Made by a program: the position numbers and the translations under genes | The notes under the pieces: generated by a model | Databases searched by the model: none | Told to the model about the DNA's origin: nothing | What the model saw: only the letters and a program-made list of their open reading frames with translations | Source: CAYYBE01 sp964470345 | Lineage (GTDB): Bacteria > Babelota > Babeliae > Babelales > Babelaceae | Direction: 5' to 3' | Assembly: GCA_964470345.1 (NCBI GenBank) | Contig: CAYYBE010000004.1 | Coordinates: 1-64,000, forward strand | DNA length: 64,000 nucleotides | In this document: one piece after another, positions 24,989 through 33,214 of the stretch | How the letters are laid out: each line of letters opens with the position of its first letter | How positions within the stretch are numbered: the first letter of the stretch is position 1

Positions 24989-25432
24989 ATGGTACCCAAG
25001 GTCGTTGTTTTTGGCGCAGTATGTCTTTTGTTTCTGGTGCCTGCCTGTCGCCGATCTGGTCATGAAGTGACCGTAGCGCGGCATGCACAGTACGGGACCT
25101 GTGCCGTTTTAGATGAAAAACGACTTACCGACGTTTCATTACCGGTTGGTGTACAAGCGTATGAGATTTCTCAAGCGCCTTCAGAGGAGCGCAAAGAAAA
25201 GCGACAAGCATTTTCTTTTGCTACTACCTTTGAGACCGATCTTGCGCTTGCCATGCTGGTAGAGTTCTATGAAAATGACATGGAGCGTTTGGGCTGGAAG
25301 CAGGTAGCTTCTGTTCCCTTAACAAGTGGCTCGTTTCTAACCTATGAAACACCACGTAAGCTTTGTTCGTTGTTTATAGAAGATCGCGGCAGCAAGCGAG
25401 ACGTGACGGTCTTTATCTCAGCTCGTATGTAA
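24989..25432 (+). CDS. Putative lipoprotein of unknown function
   Basis: A 147-residue protein beginning MVPKVVVFGAVCLLFLVPAC, a signal with lipobox LVPAC, so probably membrane-anchored through Cys20. The body has SLPVGVQAYEI, a helix VEFYENDMERLGWKQV and a beta-rich end (YETPRKLCSLFIEDRG, VTVFISARM). The FYxxxMxxxGW pattern occurs in several uncharacterised envelope lipoproteins, but I cannot name a family. It begins 10 bases after rplS and ends before a terminator, so it is the last gene of the ffh operon. Confidence 0.65.
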   Translation: MVPKVVVFGAVCLLFLVPACRRSGHEVTVARHAQYGTCAVLDEKRLTDVSLPVGVQAYEISQAPSEERKEKRQAFSFATTFETDLALAMLVEFYENDMERLGWKQVASVPLTSGSFLTYETPRKLCSLFIEDRGSKRDVTVFISARM

Positions 25433-25456
25433 GCTATTCTTTTTTGATTAAAAATA

Positions 25457-25498
25457 GAGTCCCCAGCAGTTTTTAATTGCCGGGGACTTTGCTTTTCC
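25457..25498 (+). terminator. Terminator of the ffh-rplS-lipoprotein operon
   Basis: AGTCCCC (25458-25464) pairs with GGGGACT, with AGC/GCC partly paired and an A/T-rich loop, followed by TTGCTTTTCC. It begins 25 bases after the stop codon. Confidence 0.78.
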
Positions 25499-25543
25499 TA
25501 GAGAACTCTTTGAGCCGAAGCTTGTGGTGTTTGGGGCTAATTT

Positions 25544-25552
25544 TGCTAGACT
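25544..25552 (+). promoter_or_regulatory. Extended -10 element of murC
   Basis: TGCTAGACT, identical to the element before the helicase gene, 46 bases before the murC start. TTGTGG at 25522-25527 is a possible -35 but at 19 bases. Confidence 0.5.
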
Positions 25553-25598
25553 AAAAACAATACAATAATTTGCGCGTTGCGTGAAATGGGGAAAAACT

Positions 25599-26993
25599 AT
25601 GTATTCGACAAAAAAAGCACACATACACTTTGTGGGAATTGGTGGTATCGGCATGAGTGGCATTGCCACGATCTTGCGTTACCAGGGGTTTGAGATTTCA
25701 GGCTGCGATTTGGACGTAGAACAAAAGAGCGTTAAAGATCTTTGCGCGCTGGGCTGCCAGGTCTTTCATGGTAATAATACACCAGCCTGCCAAACCGCAC
25801 CTATTGATATTTTAGTCTATTCTTCAGCGCTTAAAGTTGATAACCCAGAAATTCTTGCCGCACAGAGCAAGGGAATCCCCACGATTGCCCGAGCGGATAT
25901 GTTGGCTGAGCTTATGCGTACAAAGTACAGCATTGCGATTTCAGGTGCTCATGGTAAAACGACAACAACATCGATGATTTCCCATATTTTGATTGAGGCT
26001 GGTTGGGACCCAACGGTGATTATTGGGGGCCACCTGACCAATCTTTCAACCAATGCTCGGTTGGGTAAAGGGGATTTTTTAGTTGCCGAAGCAGATGAAA
26101 GTGATCGCTCATTTTTGCGGTTGCACCCTGCGCTTGCGGTTGTTACGAATATCGACCTTGAGCATTTAGATGTTTATAAAGATCTTGATGATATTAAAGC
26201 TACGTTCGTCCAATTTCTCAAAAATCTTCCCTTTTACGGCAAAGCATTTGTCTGTTCTGATGATGCCAATATTCAAGCATTGGGCCATTTGCCGCAAGTG
26301 AAATTTGTACGGTATGGCACAACTGATGATGCAGATATTTGTGCAAAAGACATTGTGCTCGGTGCCAAGTACTCAACCTGTACCATTTGGAAAAAAGGCG
26401 CACTTGAGCCGCTGGGCTCTCTCTATCTTACGATGCCCGGCCGGCACAATATTTTAAATGCAACGGCTGCCGTCGCTGTTGCGCTTGATTTGGGTATTCC
26501 ATTTGCTACCATTATGGCTGCTTTGGCAAGCTTTAAAGGGGTTGATCGTCGGTTTACTTATAAGGGGATATGCCAAGGCGCAGAGCTTTTTGATGACTAT
26601 GCGCATCATCCCAATGAAATTAAACAGGCACTTGCTGTTGCGCGTAAGCGGGCACAAGGAAAGCTTATCGTTGCCTTTCAACCACATCGTTACTCACGAA
26701 CCCAGGGATTGTGGAATGAATTTATCGAGGTATTCCGCCAGGGGCAGGTTGATCGTTTGATCATAACCGATATTTATCCTGCAAGTGAAGCACCAATTCC
26801 TGGAGTTACAGGGCAGAGCCTTACCCAAGCGATTAGCCAAGCGATTCCAAACCTTTCTATTGTCTATGTTCCATTTGAAGAACATTTTACGAGCCTTACG
26901 TCTGAAGTTCAGGCAGTGGCACAGCCCAAAGATCTGGTGCTATTACTGGGCGCTGGTAAGATGAACAAGCTCGCTGATAAGCTCAAGAATTAG
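25599..26993 (+). CDS. murC: UDP-N-acetylmuramate-L-alanine ligase MurC
   Basis: Cytoplasmic ligase adding L-Ala to UDP-MurNAc, the first peptide step of peptidoglycan synthesis. It has 464 residues, normal length. The N-terminal Rossmann motif HFVGIGGIGMSGIA is at 10-23, ATP loop GAHGKTTT at 116-123, and the C-terminal domain has YAHHPNEIKQAL. GGGG at 25588-25591 stands before ATG 25599; an in-frame GTG at 25581 has no ribosome site. With glmM it implies that peptidoglycan precursors are made. Its last 11 bases overlap the convergent ATPase gene. Confidence 0.97.
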   Translation: MYSTKKAHIHFVGIGGIGMSGIATILRYQGFEISGCDLDVEQKSVKDLCALGCQVFHGNNTPACQTAPIDILVYSSALKVDNPEILAAQSKGIPTIARADMLAELMRTKYSIAISGAHGKTTTTSMISHILIEAGWDPTVIIGGHLTNLSTNARLGKGDFLVAEADESDRSFLRLHPALAVVTNIDLEHLDVYKDLDDIKATFVQFLKNLPFYGKAFVCSDDANIQALGHLPQVKFVRYGTTDDADICAKDIVLGAKYSTCTIWKKGALEPLGSLYLTMPGRHNILNATAAVAVALDLGIPFATIMAALASFKGVDRRFTYKGICQGAELFDDYAHHPNEIKQALAVARKRAQGKLIVAFQPHRYSRTQGLWNEFIEVFRQGQVDRLIITDIYPASEAPIPGVTGQSLTQAISQAIPNLSIVYVPFEEHFTSLTSEVQAVAQPKDLVLLLGAGKMNKLADKLKN

Positions 26994-28422
26994 AACTTAA
27001 AGCAGCGCTTGAAGTTACTGCACTTGCACTCGATAAAAGCGGCGAGCTGCATGAGTTAGCTCCCGATGATGACGCGGCGCTGGAGCTTGATGATATTATT
27101 CTATCAAAAACAGAATCGGCACGCGTTTGTTCCGACTCTGAAATGCTTGGAGTTGCTTTCAGTCTACTTACACTTGAAGAAGCCGAAGTGCTTGATGGCT
27201 GCAGACCTTTATTATTTGCTGTGAAGTCGAAAACAGGTACTCTGTTTGCAGGAATTGGGAAGTTTTGCAGAGGACAGAGTTCGAATTTGTGACGCCATTT
27301 TCCCATGTCGTCGGTGAGCGTCGCGGTTGCAATAACAATGATTTTTACGTGAGTTTTAGGTTCATCATTGAGATGGTACCATTCTAAATATTGCGTCAAA
27401 TCTTGCATGAGATGCTTATTATGTGCTTGATCTATGTCATCAATAAATAATATTCCTTTGTCTTGCCCACGACTATGTGCGTCTTGAGCAAGATTGCTAA
27501 CAGCCTGCTCAATATCTTTGCGTGCAGTGCCATTTGAATTGCAATATGCCAGAATTAAGCTATGACATGGGATATCAAAGTAACTATTTGCTTTGCTTTG
27601 AATGTCATGCAAGAGTATCGTTTTTCCTGCTCCCGCTGTACCAATAATAAGTATAGGCTTCTTGTGGTCCTGCTCAAATGTTGATGGATACGTTTTATTT
27701 ATAAGAAAGTTTTGAAAGAGGTCAGGAACTGCTGCTGCAGGAAAAGAACCAATAAAGGGAACGGTATCTTTCGGGGTTGTATCACGTTGAGCACTGATAC
27801 TTACTGTTTTTTTTGTTTTCCATTTTTCTTTTACCACTTCAGTAATCATGACATAAAAACTTGCGGCTAAAACGGTCAGGAGAATGTTGTACATTTGCGG
27901 ATTATTGACCGAGATCTGGAAAATTTTTTCAAGACCATACAGGAAGCAGGATTCCAACCCCCAGAAGGCCAGACCAAAAAGCAGGGCATTTCCCATGACA
28001 TATAAACAACGTTTTACCGTTGTAAATCCTGTGTTGATAATAGCGCCGCCGAGCGTTCTTGTGGTTGAATGTCTTTTGTAATATTCATCATGAATATACC
28101 AGATAACAAAAATGGCAAAGGCTGTAGCGATAACCGATGCGGTTGCTAAGCTCATCCCTATTTTCCCGTTACTATTGGGAGTTGACCACCAGGCTGGCAC
28201 AATGATAGGCATAGGGTTTGCCCCATTGGCCGCCCCTGTTGGGGTGCTGAGCCGTGTTGTGAGAAATGGCGCGACCGCCAAGCGTAAGGCCTTGACAAAG
28301 CTTGGTTCATTGAAAAAACGTGGTGCCGCGTGTGCAAGTGGCTGTGCGACTTGCATAGTATGTGTGATGTTTGTAGAACTTAGAGCAGCAGTAAGTGCTA
28401 AATAAAATACAAAACGTTTCAT
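26983..28422 (-). CDS. Membrane-anchored AAA-type P-loop ATPase with Ser-rich tail
   Basis: A 479-residue protein: signal-like N-terminus (4-18), a non-conserved stretch, two or three membrane segments (about 88-110, 138-166, 177-195), then an ATPase domain. Walker A GTAGAGKT is at 261-268, Walker B ILFIDDID at 324-331, and a sensor-like IIVIATAT at 361-368, where Thr replaces the usual Asn. No clear arginine finger is seen. The C-terminal 70 residues are mostly Ser and Ala. The pattern is like an AAA or STAND-type ATPase that remodels a protein at the membrane; substrate unknown. It is followed downstream only by convergent murC, and preceded by SEL1/WD40 genes. Confidence 0.75.
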   Translation of the reverse strand: MKRFVFYLALTAALSSTNITHTMQVAQPLAHAAPRFFNEPSFVKALRLAVAPFLTTRLSTPTGAANGANPMPIIVPAWWSTPNSNGKIGMSLATASVIATAFAIFVIWYIHDEYYKRHSTTRTLGGAIINTGFTTVKRCLYVMGNALLFGLAFWGLESCFLYGLEKIFQISVNNPQMYNILLTVLAASFYVMITEVVKEKWKTKKTVSISAQRDTTPKDTVPFIGSFPAAAVPDLFQNFLINKTYPSTFEQDHKKPILIIGTAGAGKTILLHDIQSKANSYFDIPCHSLILAYCNSNGTARKDIEQAVSNLAQDAHSRGQDKGILFIDDIDQAHNKHLMQDLTQYLEWYHLNDEPKTHVKIIVIATATLTDDMGKWRHKFELCPLQNFPIPANRVPVFDFTANNKGLQPSSTSASSSVSRLKATPSISESEQTRADSVFDRIISSSSSAASSSGANSCSSPLLSSASAVTSSAALSSNS

Positions 28423-28544
28423 AGTCTCCCTTTGTGATTATTGCAGGCTTCTTTTGCAGCATAACGTGCTGGGGAGTTATTTTTGAATAGTTTTGCTGAT
28501 TTTTGAATCAAGAGATGCTAAAAATTTTTCCAGATGCTTAAGAA

Positions 28545-30377
28545 TTATGCTCGAATTTTAACAGTTTTATTGGCATCTTGAGAGAGTAAGCTGCCGTCAG
28601 GGAGAACCAGTAGGGCGATGATCTTTGCTTGGTGTCCGTGCAGTGTTAGTTCTGCTTTCTCATAGTTGCGCCAAATCGTAATTGAACCATCTTCATGTCC
28701 TAATACAAGCCTTTCATCGGGCAGTCTTGCTGAGGCTGTTGCAGGAGGAAGGTCGCGATGATTGATAAAATCAAAATCAGTGAGATCCCAAAGGAGGGTT
28801 TCATATTTTCTTCTGCTGGACCCAGTTGGTGTAGTGCCAATGGACGTAAGAACATTACCGGGTGATCGTGTAAGGTCGGAGATGAAGTGTTGATTACAAA
28901 CAAAATCTTCATCGTAATGATCGGCGTAGTAATTAATGAAAAGCATATGGGGTTTAGCGTTTGATCCAATCTTGAATATTTTTATGGTTCCAAATTTATC
29001 AGCGATTGCAAGATGATCATTGGGGAGTGTGGTCATACAAGTTGCAACGTAATTATCGTTAGTATAATGTTCTCCTTTGTCAAGGCTGCTGTAACGTGTT
29101 TCGGGAGTTGTAAAGGTATAAAATTTTATGAGACTTCTGTTTATGAATGAACCATAGTCTTTATCAATCAGATTAATGATTTGTAAACAGATTCTCGTTT
29201 GTATATTCCAGATCCTAATTGTTTTATCATAAGAACTGGATGCAAGTTGTCCTGAGGATAAAATTGCAAGTGTGTTAACTTTTGCAGAATGTCCAGAGAG
29301 CCTTTTGGGATTGCATTCAAAATTTATATTTAAAATGATGATACTGTAATCATGATGTTCGGAGGTCAGGGAAAGCGCCAATTCTTTTTGGGATAGAACA
29401 ACAAGGGCAAGTATGGAGCAATTATCGCATTCGATGGTCTTTAGATGTTGACCTGTTTTTGAATTCCAAAATTTAAGATTAGTTTCTCCTGAAATCAAGA
29501 TGCCGTTAGGCAATGTTGCTCTGATTTTGTCCTGGAGATGAAATGTTGCTAAGAGATTTCCTTGAAAGTCAGCATCGTAACAAGCGATAAGCCAAGTAAT
29601 CTCAGATGGCAATGAGGTTTTTTGGTATAAGGCTTTTATGATTTCATATTGACGTTTTGTTGCTCGCCAGGTTGAAGGCGTGTTTTTAAAAAAGGCTTCA
29701 AGTTCTTCTTTTGTTGGCGCTGCAATGAATGCAGAAGATTCAGACGCTTCTGCTAAATCCAAGGACTTTGTTGTTGGCTGTGAATTATTGTTTTCTTGTG
29801 TTGCCAATTGGTTTTGGTTTTGCTGTCCTAGTGGACGGATTTTGTGTTTGAAGACCGTTTGAGCAGGTATTTTTTTGATGGATTTTTCGTAGCATTCGAA
29901 AGCTTTTTTTGTGTTTTGCTTAGTTCCTTTTCCTTGGTCGTAGCAAATGCCAAGATTGCAAAGGGCGATGTTGCATCCGCTCATAGCGGCTGTTTTGAAA
30001 CAAGCGAAAGCTTTTTGGAAATCTTCTTGTGTGCGACCATGTAAATAACGGACTCCAAGGGCGTTAATTTCTTCTGGAGTTAATTGCTTTGTAAGGGGAA
30101 TTGGAGGTGGCTTTGGAGAAAAACTTGAAGACAAATTTGAGAAGTTGTTGGCATGGTGTCTTATTCTGTTGGTACCTAAGCTGCCTGCGCTTATACTTGA
30201 GGTTGAACCGCTTGTAAAAGAGCTTGAGTTAAAACTGCTTAAACTATTTGAACTAAAAGCGCTTGAACTCGAACTGCTGGAACTTTGCATTGCTCTTATT
30301 TGTGAAGAGCCAAGTGGTGATGTGTTGGCGAGTGCCATCAAAAGACTGACTAGCAAAATAGGTATCTTGTGTGACAT
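28545..30377 (-). CDS. Exported SEL1 + F-box-like + WD40 chimera
   Basis: A 610-residue protein with signal peptide (MSHKIPILLVSLLMALANTS), a Ser-rich low-complexity stretch (30-66), one or two SEL1-type repeats (about 105-168: CNLGICYDQGKGTKQNTKKA), a linker, the F-box-like SLPSEITWLIACY (255-267) and about seven WD40-like repeats (for example YDKTIRIWN, FGTIKIFK, GSITIWR). It combines elements otherwise found separately in the genes at 30621-31274 and 31726-32994, suggesting domain shuffling. GAGGGAA lies before the ATG. Likely an exported protein-binding factor; partner unknown. Confidence 0.83.
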   Translation of the reverse strand: MSHKIPILLVSLLMALANTSPLGSSQIRAMQSSSSSSSSAFSSNSLSSFNSSSFTSGSTSSISAGSLGTNRIRHHANNFSNLSSSFSPKPPPIPLTKQLTPEEINALGVRYLHGRTQEDFQKAFACFKTAAMSGCNIALCNLGICYDQGKGTKQNTKKAFECYEKSIKKIPAQTVFKHKIRPLGQQNQNQLATQENNNSQPTTKSLDLAEASESSAFIAAPTKEELEAFFKNTPSTWRATKRQYEIIKALYQKTSLPSEITWLIACYDADFQGNLLATFHLQDKIRATLPNGILISGETNLKFWNSKTGQHLKTIECDNCSILALVVLSQKELALSLTSEHHDYSIIILNINFECNPKRLSGHSAKVNTLAILSSGQLASSSYDKTIRIWNIQTRICLQIINLIDKDYGSFINRSLIKFYTFTTPETRYSSLDKGEHYTNDNYVATCMTTLPNDHLAIADKFGTIKIFKIGSNAKPHMLFINYYADHYDEDFVCNQHFISDLTRSPGNVLTSIGTTPTGSSRRKYETLLWDLTDFDFINHRDLPPATASARLPDERLVLGHEDGSITIWRNYEKAELTLHGHQAKIIALLVLPDGSLLSQDANKTVKIRA

Positions 30378-30551
30378 GAAGAATTCCCTCTATCGTTTCC
30401 ATATTACGGGACTTTTATGGTCCTTGGAAGCCTTTTCCTCAAGTATAAGCTTAAAGATAAGCGATTGGAATGGGCATTTTGGGATGGAGGAAATTTAGGG
30501 AATTGATGCGAAAGGGCACGAAATGAGATTGATGAAGTGGGAGCAAAGAAA

Positions 30552-30575
30552 GGGCCCCCTTTGGTAAGAGGGCTA
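30552..30575 (-). terminator. Terminator after the SEL1 gene
   Basis: Minus strand AGCCCTC, a seven-base loop and GGGGGCCCT, followed by TTCTTT. It lies 46 bases after the stop of the SEL1 gene at 30621 and before the chimera gene. The spacer 30378-30620 holds nothing else that I recognise. Confidence 0.55.
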
Positions 30576-30620
30576 TTTGAATAGCTAGGTGTTTTTAGCT
30601 TTTCTTGAGAAAAGAAAGCT

Positions 30621-31274
30621 TTATTCTCGCTGTGCAGCTGCCTCTTCTGCATAACGGGTTGATAATGCAAGGAATGCGTCGCTTTTTTGATAATCTTGTT
30701 CAACCCCCTTGCCATGAGAATAACAACAACCCAGTGCTTGAAGTATGCCAGCATAAAAAGCTTTTTCTTTCGCCGAGAATTTGGAGGTTAGGTGTGGGTA
30801 TTTTTCGTGAAATTCAACTTTTTGACCAAGTTCTGCATAGCACTCAAATGCTTTTTTGAGATCTTTTGGGGTGCCGACCCCATACTTATAGAAGGAGGCT
30901 CTTCGTTCTACGGCTTTAGGCCAATGACCTGCCTCTACGTAACAGGCAAATGCTTTTTCAAAGTTTTGTTCTGTTCCGAGTCCTGCTGCATAGTAGCTTG
31001 CGAGATTCGTGAGAGTAACGGGATTTTTGCTTTTCGCTGCTAATTGAAAGCATTCAAACGCTTTGATAAATTTCCCTTCTTTATCATATTGGGCTCCTAA
31101 ATTATTAAGTTCACTATAATCCTTGGTCCAGTAATTCCAGAGGAGCGACCATCGAGAAGAAGGTTTATCTTCGACTTGCGCTTTTGCTTGTGTTGAGTTG
31201 ATTGGTGAGGTAGATGCCAGTGTAAGTAAGAGACTGGCGAGTATGGTTTGTTTGTTGTAGAAATTGTGTGACAT
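30621..31274 (-). CDS. Exported SEL1-repeat protein
   Basis: A 217-residue protein: signal peptide (MSHNFYNKQTILASLLLTLA, then STSP), then about four SEL1-like repeats, each with a pattern such as LASYYAAGLGTEQNFEKAFA and ASFYKYGVGTPKDLKKAFEC. SEL1 repeats are alpha-solenoid protein-binding units and are common in bacteria that live in eukaryotic cells. The N-terminal signal resembles that of the downstream chimera gene. GGGGGA precedes ATG 31274; an upstream in-frame start at 31349 is weaker. Function unknown. Confidence 0.83.
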   Translation of the reverse strand: MSHNFYNKQTILASLLLTLASTSPINSTQAKAQVEDKPSSRWSLLWNYWTKDYSELNNLGAQYDKEGKFIKAFECFQLAAKSKNPVTLTNLASYYAAGLGTEQNFEKAFACYVEAGHWPKAVERRASFYKYGVGTPKDLKKAFECYAELGQKVEFHEKYPHLTSKFSAKEKAFYAGILQALGCCYSHGKGVEQDYQKSDAFLALSTRYAEEAAAQRE

Positions 31275-31336
31275 ACAATGTCCCCCAAATAGAATGGTTG
31301 TAAGTAGCCTGCTGTTGGTTCTCTCTGGGTGTTTCC

Positions 31337-31401
31337 TAGAAGCTCGCACAAGCTTCTATTACGAGTTTACTCCTATTTTGCCGGTGTGGAAGAGTAGGAG
31401 T
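31337..31401. promoter_or_regulatory. Two inverted repeats between divergent genes
   Basis: TAGAAGCT (31337-31344) and AGCTTCTA (31351-31358) form a perfect 8-base inverted repeat with a six-base centre; TACTCCTA (31368-31375) and TAGGAGTA (31395-31402) form a second 8-base repeat. Both lie in the 248-base gap between the SEL1 gene and the small membrane protein at 31523. They may be operators or hairpins. Confidence 0.4.
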
Positions 31402-31522
31402 ATTCAAGCGGGGATTGGTGTTAAGAACTTGAGGATTTTCTTGGTAATTCTTGCGTGTCGCGATACTGGTTTAGTACGATTACAAGAGAAGAGAAGTAAT
31501 TAACTACATTACGAGGTGAACA

Positions 31523-31702
31523 ATGAAGAAGATGTTGGTAATAGGGATTATTCTAGCTGCTGTAGCTGCTTTGGCGAGCTGGTATGTGTGGGGAAGACTT
31601 CGTTACACCGGAGATGACATGCCGGCTATTGGCACCACCGCAGAGTCTTGGGCTAACAATGAACGAGTTCAGCAATTGCCGCCTGAGTCACAGGGACAGT
31701 AA
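31523..31702 (+). CDS. Tiny single-pass membrane protein, GTxAxxW family (copy 4)
   Basis: A 59-residue protein with ATG at 31523 after GAGGTG. MKK, a hydrophobic helix (about 4-23), then GDDMPAIGTTAESWANN and a Gln/Pro-rich tail. GTTAESW is the family motif also seen as GTSAAFW, GTWAGNW and GSASNW. It lies 23 bases before the end of a convergent exported WD40 gene and divergent from the SEL1 gene, again among repeat-protein genes. Function unknown. Confidence 0.7.
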   Translation: MKKMLVIGIILAAVAALASWYVWGRLRYTGDDMPAIGTTAESWANNERVQQLPPESQGQ

Positions 31703-31725
31703 TAGAACCTGATTAATTCTTTTGA

Positions 31726-32994
31726 TTACGCCCAAATCTCGATGTTACTTCGAACTGGGTCTGATCGCTTTGCCTTTAAAGTGTTCATGCTTGAAGCAAG
31801 CTTGCCGTTGGATAGCATGATGAGCGTGCCACGAGTGCGGTCTGTTGCCTTAAGAGCTCCTGTTAGGCTCTGGGTTGCTTTCCACTGCTTGCTTTCCGGA
31901 TTGTATGCATAGAGTGTGAGGACACCGAAAAGATCTTTGGTTGCAAACTGTTTGTCAGGCAATGCGGCCAAAGAACAGATTTGTTGCGCTTGAGCCAAGG
32001 TTTGCTGTGGTAGCCATTGTCGCTCAATGAGCTGTGATGGCCAAAGGAAGTTCATAAAGCGTTGGCAACAGCTGAGCGTTTTTTCTATTTCTTGATAAAC
32101 ACGTATTTCGCGGGGAGTCGCAGAAATAATACTGTTATCGGCAAGGGTGATCAGGCTAAAGAGCCCCGGGTCCGCTTGGTCGCTGTTGTCGGAAGTTTCT
32201 TCAAGTATGTGGTAGATCCACGCGTTCGCATCAGTTGAGCTTTTTTGGGGCGTCCACACGATAAGTTTATCAGGTGAACTTGATACAAAACGGCCTTGAG
32301 CAAGTGTTGCAAGCGCAAAAATGCATTGGGCATGTTCGCGAACTTTTCGTGTGCATTCCCATTGGTTTGCTTGTCTGTTTTCTTGCCAAAATTCAATAGA
32401 ACCATCTTGAAGCCCAAAAGCACATATGTTATTTGGTAATGTTGTACTTGCCTGTATGATATTTTGAGTTTTTCTCATGTGTTCGAGAACCCATCGATTT
32501 TCGTTGTTTTTTTTCCAGGCTATGATACACCCGCCCGTATCAAATGACATGAGCCGTCCATCAGGGAGAAGAATGAGGAGGTAGACGCTATGGCGATGTT
32601 CCTCAAGCGTCTGGAGACATCGTCCAGTTGAAACGTTCCAGATTTTAATGGTGCGGTCATTAGAAGCGGACGCACAGGTGTTATCGGGGAGGGCTAGCAA
32701 GGTTCGTATCTGATCTTGATGGCCGGTAAGACATGTTTGCAGGACCCCTTCAATACGGTGGGGCTCATATTCTGCAATAATCTTGATCAAATCCAGCGGC
32801 ATATCGGTAAGACAATCAGCGAGAACTTCTTTGAGGGCCTTTTGCCGTTTTACTTCTGGAGATAAGGCTGAATGTTGTTTAATAGACGTAATGGTGGCCA
32901 GGGACCTGCTTTCTTGCGCTTGGGAGCACATGAGTAGACCAGGGTTGACAGAGATAAGGGTTGCCAGGGTGAGGTTTTTTATAATGATATTCAT
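31726..32994 (-). CDS. Exported WD40 protein with F-box-like motif
   Basis: A 422-residue protein with signal peptide (LTLATLISVNPGLLMCSQA), the motif TDMPLDLIKIIAEY (63-76) and about seven WD40-like repeats; the first is canonical (DNTCASASNDRTIKIWN) and later ones are diverged but keep the LPxGxxxS pattern (LPDGRLMS, LPNNICAF, LAQGRFVS, LADNSIIS). AGGAGG precedes the ATG. Nearest functional context: tiny membrane protein convergent to it and SEL1 genes beyond. Likely exported protein-binding factor. Confidence 0.85.
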   Translation of the reverse strand: MNIIIKNLTLATLISVNPGLLMCSQAQESRSLATITSIKQHSALSPEVKRQKALKEVLADCLTDMPLDLIKIIAEYEPHRIEGVLQTCLTGHQDQIRTLLALPDNTCASASNDRTIKIWNVSTGRCLQTLEEHRHSVYLLILLPDGRLMSFDTGGCIIAWKKNNENRWVLEHMRKTQNIIQASTTLPNNICAFGLQDGSIEFWQENRQANQWECTRKVREHAQCIFALATLAQGRFVSSSPDKLIVWTPQKSSTDANAWIYHILEETSDNSDQADPGLFSLITLADNSIISATPREIRVYQEIEKTLSCCQRFMNFLWPSQLIERQWLPQQTLAQAQQICSLAALPDKQFATKDLFGVLTLYAYNPESKQWKATQSLTGALKATDRTRGTLIMLSNGKLASSMNTLKAKRSDPVRSNIEIWA

Positions 32995-33142
32995 GGTTGT
33001 TCCTCCTCTCTTAAGCTAATACCAATTTGAAATAATAGCAAACGGTCGCGCTCCTTCAAGAGCTTACCTATAGAAACGGTAACAAAAAGAGCGGAAATTA
33101 TGCAAATGATTTTAGGTGAAATTGGCAAAAAATACTGCTAAA

Positions 33143-33170
33143 TTGACTTTTTTTGCCCTTGGAGTATCAT
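33143..33170 (+). promoter_or_regulatory. Promoter of the glycine-zipper gene
   Basis: TTGACT (33143-33148), 16-base spacer, TATCAT (33165-33170), 44 bases before the ATG at 33215. Confidence 0.5.
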
Positions 33171-33214
33171 GGAAAGTGAAGATTGTTTTTTACAAAACAA
33201 ACCAAGGGGATTTT

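Noticed and set aside
30145..30498. Leu/Glu-rich open frame antisense to the SEL1/WD40 chimera
   Set aside because: It arises from the Ser-rich coding repeat read on the other strand; no ribosome site or promoter.
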